64,000 nt of DNA from Botryotinia globosa. Its lineage: Eukaryota; Ascomycota; Leotiomycetes; Helotiales; Sclerotiniaceae. Of this stretch, positions 54,887 to 64,000 are shown piece by piece. Position 1 is the first letter of the stretch; each line of letters starts with the position of its first letter. The notes under the pieces are model-generated. The model had not been told where the DNA came from. It saw nothing but the letters and a program-made list of their open reading frames with translations, and did not search any database. Location: assembly GCA_014898425.1 (NCBI GenBank), contig RCSZ01000010.1, forward strand, positions 1,116,001 to 1,180,000, read 5' to 3'. The position numbers were made by a program, and so were the translations under genes.

Positions 54887-55444
54887 ATTACTCTCATCTC
54901 CAAACACTCATCCCCAGTCTCTAAATATCACTCATAATCCAAAGTCCATCCCTCCTCTCACTTCAATCCCTTTCTCGTATACCCACTTCAAAGTCTCGAT
55001 CAAGTCCCAAACCACCTAACATCGCATATCCCCACTCTCTGAATCTCCAAGTGAAGGAGTTTCACTCACAGCGTTATCCTGGCTTGTGAATGAAAGTGGA
55101 TGAGTGTAAAAGATATGTAGACTTTTGTATCTCGATATGTGAGGAGTGGTGATGTGATGGGATGGGATTGGGAGTTTGGAAGTCTTGTGATTAAATAAAT
55201 GGGTGAGTGAGGTGGGGGATGGTGGATGGGAAAGAATCTCTTTTATTGGCGTTGATGGGAGAGAGATGGGGAGATTGGTGTGTGAAAGCATTGGTGTAGG
55301 TTAAAGTATGCAGATGAGGAAGAAGAATCTGTGATGATGATGGGAATTTTCGTATATTTCGATACAACTTATGGATGGATGAAGTAAGGATGGTTCTAGA
55401 GGGGATTAGGGGGTGGGAATTGATGGGAAGGGGGCTGCTGTGTA

Positions 55445-55491
55445 TTTGGGTTTAGGGTTTAGGGTTTAGGGTTAAGGGTTTAGGGTTAAGG
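55445..55491. repeat. Interstitial telomere-like repeat (TTTAGGG)n
   Basis: One TTTGGG, three TTTAGGG, TTAAGGG, TTTAGGG and a partial TTAAGG in tandem. The ascomycete telomere unit is usually TTAGGG; this is the TTTAGGG variant plus TTAAGGG. Confidence 0.9.
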
Positions 55492-56319
55492 AATTAGGAA
55501 TCGGGTAGCTCGAAAACGGTAAGTTCTGAATATTCGATTCTGTATAGTGGCCTAATTTCCCGAGTGTGATTATAGGGAGGTTGTCGGGACATCGATCATG
55601 TGATCAAAGAGGGCACTGTATTAACTAGCGTCGCGCTAGCGCTTCCCTATATATTTAGTACCTAGCTTCCCATAGTTAATAATGATCAAGAACGAATACA
55701 ACCATATAGGACTAAGTACTTACACTTATATCAACCAAGTTGATACCAACAGAGGTTCTTGTTGGGGGTTTATAGATAGTAAACATTACGAGGGTTTTCT
55801 GTCGAGAGCTGGGCCTATACTTTCTGAGGCGGGGCTCTAGATATAAAGGGAGGGTGGAGGAGTGGAGAAGTGGAGAAGTGGAAAGATATTGAAGGGTTGG
55901 ATTTGAGATTTGAGATTTTGAGATTTGTGGAGAGCTAGTTAGTGAACACTGATAACACTGGGACATAAACACGAATAGAGCGAGAGTACTCACATAAGAA
56001 TGTGATCAAGCAATTCTCTGTTAAATCTAAAAAATATTTCATGAAGTTACACAGCTTGTATATCTTAAAGTCAGATGATGAAGATTTGGACTCGCATGGG
56101 ATGAAATCCCGATATTTTCACACAAGAGCGTCTTATTTATCGTCCATTTCATCTTCACACCCCTAGATTTACACTGTTATCGATGGCTCTTCAAAATAGT
56201 CATATTGACATGCCAGCGAGTAGGCAAATATCTAACAAGACCCTCCAAGACCCCAAGCACCTCTCCTGAGCGGGTCGTTTATGCAAGGCAGATTCATTGA
56301 TGTTGAGATCCTGATCCTC

Positions 56320-56387
56320 ACGAAGCCTCTTTCGACATGAGCGCAAATAAGATACGAAGCCTCTTTCGACATGAGCGCAAATAAGAT
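56320..56387. repeat. 34-bp tandem duplication
   Basis: Two adjacent identical copies, 56320-56353 and 56354-56387, beginning ACGAAGCCTC and ending ATAAGAT. Non-coding context. Confidence 0.93.
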
Positions 56388-59300
56388 GAGAAGGGCACGG
56401 TAACTCGCAACTCGGTGAACTACTGGGGCGTAATCTGTTGCATGCTTTGGGCTTCCGGATAGGCGTCCGTCTGACCGAGTTTTCTTCATTCACTTCTATC
56501 CGCCTTTTGTTCAGAATGAGGGCATTGTGTTGAGAGTATCTGACATCTATCCTAGTCTTTGACGTGGAATCCTGTAGTGGACTTTATATCCACCTCATTA
56601 TATTGTGTGAAGTGGATAGATAGAGAGCTATCTGTAGGTAGATTTTGCGATTGGTGTTTAGTTCTGGTTTCAGAGACGTCAGATGAGTCGCATTCACAGG
56701 ATTCTTAGCAATGGAAAGTAGTTGATATTCTCCAGCCAGTGTAGCATCTCAGAGTGCTATTCTTCTTTCCATTACAAGGACCGGTTCAACTACGATATGG
56801 TAAGACATCTTTCGAAAAGTCTCATGCAATGCTAGAATGGAAGGATAATAACGAAAGATACCTTCAATTACTTTTGCACAATGAATGTTTGAACGACAGA
56901 GGCGTTAGCTTGGATGTACATAGATAGCCTTGAGATCTTTCATGGAAAACTTGAAAAGGTGGAGGAATGAACCCCCCAAGACATCTGCAAGACTGCGAGT
57001 CTTTTCAAGCTCGAAGCGCACCATGATGCAACGTCAAACGAATCGATAAGTTCTCGTCGCACATAATCATTGAGAAGGGTATAAGCTCCAGCTACTCTCT
57101 CCCTTGCGTCGTTAGCTTAGCAGTCAGACGACAAACAAACTGCTTCACTCTCGTCACAACTTCAGGATTCTACGTACGACCAAAGGCACATTCAAACCGG
57201 TGAGGTGACAGAACTTCAGACATCCAAGAAGTCGACATGAAAGCTATTAATGAAGTTGCTACAAGTGCGATGGTAATCGAGACAGTGTTTCGAAGCCAGC
57301 GTCGTACAATATCAAAATGTACTCTATTGAGATTCAACATATCTAAAACTTCACAGTTGTGTCTTTCGAACCTTGCAGGAAAGGTATTGTTCGAGATAAA
57401 TCACCAAAGAAAAGGAAGAAGCATTTGCTGCCATGAAACTGCATGGCGTCTCCAGAGGCTTGAGACCCGCCAACGAATAAATCTCTATTGAAATTGTGAC
57501 GTCTACGCACGTTCAAATGTCCGCATCATTAAAGAAGTTCATCACCTAGTACTTTTCTCTACTTATTTTTCCAGCCGTCATCTTCTTTACGGATTCACCG
57601 TTCATTGGGGCTTCGACAAGGCTTACCGTTGAAGCTGGATCCTTCATCTAATACTCTTACACCATCAGATGATAGTTAGATGTATAGAAGATGGATCGAT
57701 TGGAAGCAGCCGCGTTCCGCATCTCGCGATGTAGCACACCATGGCTGGTTGAGTACGTTTTCGCCTCCTCGATTTGATTCCAAGGCAGGCTGAACAACGT
57801 TGTCGCCCCAATTTTGAATCTATATATAACTTAGTGTATTAGAAGATTGGCAATTGTAACCGTATGTCCTGTGACAGGAAAGTAGGTCGCTGTGACTTTG
57901 AGACTGGTCAAAATACGTTAAAAACGCATGTTGAATATTCAAGAAAGGAGTAGCTAGTAACAGTTGGGCGTGATTGAACCTTGTAATCCTTGACCTCGCA
58001 TTCAGGCAGCAGTTTAAGCATTTAATCTAGGCCTTGCACAGCAAGCTTCATAACACCTTCACCAATGATATCCCCGTTGTTACCGGAACGCCCCAGTTTG
58101 GACGTCGAAGTTTTTATAATCCGTAGCGAGTGATCGGTCATTGAATTGAGATATCCCAATGTACCGGTGTAAGATCGGATGGTGTTCTTGGATGTTTGTT
58201 GTAAATTGAAGCAATTCAAGGTTAGCTCTTCATTCTGGAGTAGAATCCTTGTACTGCTACACTCCAAACCTATCCATGACTATAAGATTTGTTAATATGT
58301 GTCTCTCGGCTTGTCAGGTAAGATCGGACCGAGGAGATCAAAGGTAAGGTGACGGAAAGGGAAATTGGGGCAAGATAAGAGATACTGGAAAGGAAACAAA
58401 TGAGCCTCGAGAAGCCACAAGATTTCCCTTTCTGTCGCGGAAAATGCAAAAGACCTTCTGAGAGGGTATCGAGCAAATAAGGATGTTGGTGATCTCCAGG
58501 GGTTCCGTGTATGTCTTATACTGAATTTAGCATCGCAAAATTCCTTTATGGATTTTGGCATGCGGGAGGAAGCCGCAACCGTGAAAAGATCGACGATTAG
58601 ACAGTTTTTCTAGAATCCATTCACACCTGGCCATCGTTGCAGACTCGCAGTCTCATGGTAGGTAGTCAAGGATGCCAGGGAAGTAACAACTTACAAGACA
58701 GGGACAAAGAGGAGACAGGCCATGTCCATTAGTCTACAATAATATAAGAATTTCGAAGGAAGGTTCATCTTGACCTTCTGCAAATAGGCATGATCTCCCA
58801 CGCCTCTTGTTTCAAAGGGAGCTGAAATCCAATGAAAGCAGAACCCACTGCAGACCAACTGCAGATTTTGTACGCCTCCTTTTGGGCATGGGAAATGTGT
58901 TGAATTGTATTCCAAGGTTAGTTCAGTACAAGATCACTTTCTGGGAGGCTGAAATGAAATTGAATTTATTTCTTGGGGTCCTTGTTCTCCGTTTTTTCCA
59001 GGCTTGCTCTCCTTGACCATGTGGTCGGAGATTTTCTCGGTCGTTGTAACCATTTAGATAGTCAGAAAGACGAAAATCCTGGGAATTTGTCGCTTGAAAC
59101 TTCTCGATGGCGCCCTAGTGTGAGAATAAGAGTGTTACCACCAAAAGCCGAAGATTATTTGATGTCCAAGTAGATTAAATTGATGGATAATACGGAGTAC
59201 AATAGTGTGTCATCATCGTGGCTTCGGAGGCCTAAGCCTAAGCCTGTAACATGCATGCCATGTGGGAAAACTAGAAGCGGTCTCAGGTAGGTATGTAGGT

Positions 59301-62300
59301 AGCATCGGCTATTTAGACCTTTTGTCCTCGTAATGGTCGCTCGCGAGTCGCGATCCACCAACACCAAGATGATATCGAGCGTTATCAAATATATCGATTA
59401 CATACATTCAACATCAGGTTGGTAATCATCGATGCCGATATGATCTCGTACAGACTGTACAGTACAGTCAGTGTGATATGATTGTGTATGTTGTATGATT
59501 ATTGATGTTGCATTGGATGTCTTCGTTTGCCTCGTTTGAAGCTTTTCACAGAGTATTGCTGACGGCGAAGAAATTCTCCCCACATATGGTGGTATGGTGG
59601 TCATGACGCACGAGTAAGAAAGCTGCAAGCTGGCTGCAAGCTGGCTGCATCTTTTCTCCCACTTTTCATCTCAGTTCGACTAGAACCCACCACACAAATC
59701 AGTCAAAAGCCCACCAATCCACCAAAACCCCACGAATAGGCGACGATCCGGCCATCGCTTCCATTTGATATTGAAAAATAAATCATTGATTCTTGCTGAG
59801 TCTCGCTGAACTTGGTAATTTTGGTCGGATGATATCAATTATTGCCATTATCTAGTATCTATTGAGCTGAGTGTGTAGAGAAAGCCGAAGCTGTCCTTCC
59901 GATGATGGCGTTCTGTTGACTTTTTTGGGTGCAGGTGGGTTTTTAGCGACAGAGTCCCAGATGGGCTCGGGAAAGGGAAAATAACATCACAACGCTTTTC
60001 TTCATATGGGGTTCATCCTGTGTCTAAAAAAATGTGATGGATTCAAGTACGATACTCAACGGCTTTGACTTCCCCTCCAAGACAAACCTCCCGTTCAGAT
60101 TGTTCCTGAAGAAAGGTACCCACGAGCAAAACACGCTTTTCATGCTTCATGCAACCCCATAGAATGGTTCAATGGCCGAGGTGTGTGGGTGGTGTGGTGG
60201 TTGCCGTGGCTGTCTGCATGTGCCTGTACAACGCAATACTCGAAGAATCCTATAAATAAGTCCGTTAATGTTTTATGTGCACATACGACATATTGCAATA
60301 TCATGCATGCATCGATTTGATTGAGCAGGTCTTCGAATCATCGGCGATCAGATGCGAAATATTGTAGCAATATTGAATTCCGGCATTAATGAAACGAGCG
60401 TAGATTTACATACAAGTGTAATTGTTCACAGCCCATCCCATCAAGAGTTTCGAGATAGTGTAGGAAAAATACGAAGCATACGAGTAGAGTAATACCCGTA
60501 AATTTTCACAATGGGTGATAGTTTCCGGGTGTAAGAATCCGAGAGCTTGGATGAGGGATCGGACTACAATATCATGGAAAATGGCTTGAGAGGATCTTCA
60601 GTACAGTATTGTGCTCGCTTGTGAGTCGTGACGCATGTATCAATATTACGAAGTAGATTGGAGGCTTCATACAGGCTTCAAAGTGATTTAAAACTTAAAA
60701 GCCATTTTTTTCGAATAATTCTAAATCAGAATGATTAGGTATGTTCCATTTTACCAGATAATAAATTGTGTATTGTGTGCATCATTCAAGTGCAACATGG
60801 CTATACCGAATGTAGGCTGAATGATGTACAGTACAGGTGTATTGCATGAAATTCAAACCAAGAAAAAGGAAATCTCCACGTGTAGAGGTGTGCATTTACT
60901 AGAACATCACGGCTGTGCTACCACACCGGGCACATCCATATCACTACCATAAAATCACGACCCAACTTCATGCCATGAACCCTGAGAAAATGAACCCAGC
61001 AAATTAGAAGATCATGATTGCTTAGATTGATCGACAGCAACAAATGGTCAAGGCTTCGGCCACTATGGAGACTTTGAAGATCCTATTGAAATGTCTGGTG
61101 AGGTCAGGGGTGTTTATGATCCATGCAACACTTTTACTCCGTAATCTCCAAAAGAGCCCAGCCGCTGACACGCTCGGAGACTAGAACCGGGGCTGTTTCC
61201 CTCATAGCATTTCGTTGAAACTTAGAAGGGATACACAAAGTCAGCTAAAATTGACAATGAGGACAAGATGAAATCTCTGAAATGGAAGATGGCGGTGGAC
61301 AGGCCAAGAGTCATTTACCCTTTACCCATTCCATGCTTCTCGTAATACCCGATCTGAAGTAACGGAGTTGAGGTTTCTGATTTGGGAGCTCGTTTTGATA
61401 GTATGCTGGTATCGGATCTAGGAGAAAGTCAAAGTGTTGGTATGCATAAATGTAAGAAAAAAATACAGGAAAATACATCGTATTCTCATAGAACACAAAT
61501 AGTTCCGAATGACACCTAGGTATTACTTCATTTGGACCTTGGTACTACCAAAAGCTTCCAGGGTCAAGGGGCTTGTATTGAGAGGGTGGGTTGAATGTGT
61601 GCCATTGTGTGGAGAGGTAAATCCACGATAGTGCGGAACTAGATGTGCATCCATCTCGAAGACTCGAACTATTCTTCGGATCTGGATTTCATTAAATTGT
61701 TTTTCCAAGGAGCGTCGATGCATTCTGCAAATCATCGTCACTCGGCGTTGTAGGAAGATCAGTGAAGGAAGAGTGCAACCATAGGAAGCATGTCAACCGC
61801 TGTCAACCTTTCTTTAACTTTGTACGGAACATATTCATCGCCTGAAGAAAACAACAAGTAATCTTCACTCGAGCCATAGGTAGTCAGGAGCCAGGGCGTA
61901 TGTGGTCTTAGTTTTACAACTTAGGCTCGTCACGCTCCTTAGAGGCAATTCAAATTAATTGGTGTGGCTGCATACTAACGTTTGATAATGCAATACTGTA
62001 CTATCGAACAAACTGGCTATGAAGCTCGCCGATTCGCGCGAGTCGTCAGCACCAAATATGGACTATCGGTCGCACTTGACAGGTTTGTCAGGGTATTAAG
62101 CGGCGGTACCCGCCAATTGTTAGCTCATAACAGCTTTCGAGACCAATCCTCAGGTGAATTGACTTATAGAATGATGACTTTTGTAGTTTCTGTAGTTAGT
62201 GGATCAGGAAAAAGCAGGAAAATACCTTGTTCAATTGGATATGCGAGAAACCTCTGATATGCACAACAAACTCTATTGATGAACTTTCCAAATTCCAGTT

Positions 62301-63693
62301 CACCCCCGACGAACGAAAGAAAGCCCACTTTCCATATTATATCAATATAGCTAATCCACGCATGGTAGATCCCAAGAATAATTACCGAATAAATGGGTCA
62401 TTATTCTTTGTTTGCTAAAGCCTAAAGGCTCTCGCAATTGCTTCCGAATCTTGTTGCGTTCCCCAAAATGATCCAAATCTCACCGGGATTGGTCCCATCA
62501 TGGTATACTTCCACTCTAGAGCCTTCCTTTATCGAGCCACAATGAGCATTGTCTCTCTTGAGATTTGACACTATTAGTCCTAGTATGATCATGTCCTATG
62601 GGTGTGCAATATGGTTTAGCGGACCAAGATAACCACCTACATTCAGTAGAATATGGACTAGGTAGGACATCAGAATAGAAACGATGGCGCCAGAAGAACA
62701 AGGATACTAGGATACCAGGTACATAGTAAGGCATGCTAGGGCTGTAGATGGAGCTGGAGCTGACAGGCATTCGTTTTGATCCGGGTTGTCAATGCCCAGG
62801 GGGTGGAGCTGCTGGTTGGTGTCGTCGCATGCCTCCAGAAAGATTTGTTGATCCCTTTGTATAGATTGTACTTCCTGAAGAAAGCTTTACCATCTTCCTT
62901 GCCACACATCTTAAATCGTTCTCGAAAGAACCAACGTCAATCTTCAATTGTTTAGACTTGTCATACTTCTTTCCTTCTTTTCCCTCTCAGTTCTTAACGA
63001 ACATTTTCTTGGCCACAAACTCGCTGTTGAAGAATTGTAATCATCGTTTATAACTTCCGATATCTCAACGTCCAACCCCAGAAAGATAGGATTTCTAGAC
63101 TGTCCTGCTGTGGCGTGCATTCCTCTTCTATCATTCGTCATCAGGGCTATTCAACTCCCACGGGCTGCTTATCCCCCCAAGAAGCATTGTTTCTCTCCGC
63201 TTGAAATTACCTGGCACAAGCAGTCAGTTCTTTCTACCACACCTCAAGCCACAGATTCTCTTCGATTCACCTATCCTCCTGCATATTGCATACTTGAAGA
63301 TCAATAATAATGGGCTCGTGAAGTCCCTGAAATCAATGCGCAACTGGAGTTAATGCGTTTTCTTGCCGCTCGACTGTCCCCAGACCAACCTTCGACGCCA
63401 ATAAAAAGTGCCGCAGCCTGCTTAATTCGACCTCATCAAACACGATTCCGTTGTCAGCTCGCTCCTTCGGATTCAATCCACCTTCGGAGTATCTTTTAAC
63501 CAAATTTGAAAAGCATCAAGTAGTGAATGTTTGTATAATTATTCTCTGATCTTCAGACATAAAATTTTTCCTTCTTGGTATCAGTTATCGTCGAAGTCGT
63601 GGAAAAGTTTAGTTTTGGCGACAAATAGTTATATTTTTTCGAGGGAAGATATTCACTGGCACTCGACATTATACGCGAAAATAGCCTCGATTG

Positions 63694-64000
63694 ATGGCAG
63701 TCTGTGTTCAAGGTCCATTCAGCTCCAAGTTCAGTCCCTGGAGTATGGCCGATTTACCACATCACAACTTCTCGAGAGGAAACCCAAATCAGATATCCCC
63801 AATGGCCTACCCGTATCATACCATGAATCAAGGTCTCGATCAAAATATGATGCCCAGTTACGATCATCATATGGAACCAATTCGATCTCACTCACCATTA
63901 CATGGACAAGGGCCATCTCCATCTACCCGGGAACTTGATGCTTCTTCCTTATCAAAAGCGGCAAAAGAATCCAAAGCAAAACGATCAATGTCTACTCCAA
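63694..64000 (+). CDS. 5' part of an unknown, probably regulatory, protein (truncated by window end)
   Basis: The frame is open from the ATG at 63694 (first ATG after an in-frame TAG at 63682) to the window end; a second ATG at 63745 (MADLPHHNFSRG) is an equally good start. The 85-102 residues seen are disordered, rich in Pro, His, Ser, Met and Gln (MMPSYDHHMEPIRSHSP, GPSPSTRELD), followed by a basic AAKESKAKRSMSTP. This is the kind of N-terminus found before a DNA-binding domain in fungal transcription factors, but no such domain is in view. The long gene-free upstream region fits a regulatory gene. Confidence 0.6.
   Translation, partial: MAVCVQGPFSSKFSPWSMADLPHHNFSRGNPNQISPMAYPYHTMNQGLDQNMMPSYDHHMEPIRSHSPLHGQGPSPSTRELDASSLSKAAKESKAKRSMSTP

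Larger units (their letters stand above)
54549..63693. other. 9.1-kb region without a supported gene
   Basis: Only short frames (under 95 codons) are present on either strand and none shows a domain. Features seen: C22 run, a telomere-like array, a 34-bp tandem duplication, AGATTTG-type repeats near 55900, and GCTGCAAGCTG repeats near 59620-59650. A minus-strand stretch at 58020-58730 has a signal-peptide-like start (MDMACLLFVPVL, with a GTAAGT donor after it) but I could not join exons in phase. The right part, 59-63.7 kb, may be the long promoter and leader of the regulatory-looking gene at the right edge. Confidence 0.5.

Noticed and set aside
58022..58729. Possible secreted protein gene on the minus strand
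   Set aside because: A signal-peptide-like start and a GTAAGT donor exist, but no AG acceptor joins the next frame in phase; left as unsupported.
31098..63693. Search for transposon ends or a second tRNA
   Set aside because: No terminal inverted repeats, LTR pairs or further B-box/A-box pairs were found by eye.

Overview
The window looks like a gene-containing stretch of a filamentous ascomycete genome. Protein genes carry short introns (about 45-110 nt, one of 342 nt) with GTAAGT/GTATGT donors and CAG/TAG acceptors. The set includes a Yra1/Mlo3-type mRNA export factor, a mitochondrial AIM11 homologue, an Hst2-type sirtuin, a sedolisin and a fungal rhodopsin-domain membrane protein. A leotiomycete such as a Botrytis/Sclerotinia relative fits the style, but that is inference; nothing here fixes the genus.

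Layout. 1-6 kb: the 3' part of an unidentified gene (+), the eight-exon Yra1/Mlo3 homologue (-), and a divergent 6-phosphogluconate-dehydrogenase-like gene with a DUF1932 C-terminus (+). 6.7-26.7 kb is dominated by surface and membrane proteins: a 1638-aa Ser/Thr-rich GPI-anchored adhesin-like protein (-), a type I membrane protein of the pepsin (A1) fold whose first catalytic Asp motif is degenerate (+), and then eight small intronless genes, all on the minus strand. Each of the eight encodes an unrelated-looking protein with one hydrophobic segment, no cleavable signal peptide and a basic cytosolic flank. A two-exon gene for a small protein with a C-terminal membrane segment (+) may close the block.

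26.7-38.8 kb: a short-chain dehydrogenase with His in place of the catalytic Tyr (-), a type II Golgi-like DUF5672 protein (+), AIM11 (+), two unknown proteins, an intron-containing tRNA-Arg(TCT) (-) with an extra T-arm-like element in its trailer, and a glutathione S-transferase (+). 40-54.5 kb: a secreted sedolisin (+), a kinase-like protein without a visible DFG motif (-), an Hst2 sirtuin (-), a seven-TM membrane protein (+), and a rhodopsin-domain protein (+) whose frame stays open for 158 codons after a single TGA. From 54.5 to 63.7 kb no gene could be supported; the stretch holds a C22 run, a TTTAGGG telomere-like array and a 34-bp tandem duplication. The start of another, probably regulatory, gene (+) runs off the right edge.

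The strongest candidate for something undescribed is the one-strand array of small single-pass membrane protein genes (17.8-25.7 kb) beside two larger surface proteins. Two of its members end in PPxY motifs, a known ligand of Rsp5/Nedd4-type WW domains. Any shared function is inference. All exon structures were derived by eye from splice signals and reading phase; no homology search was run.
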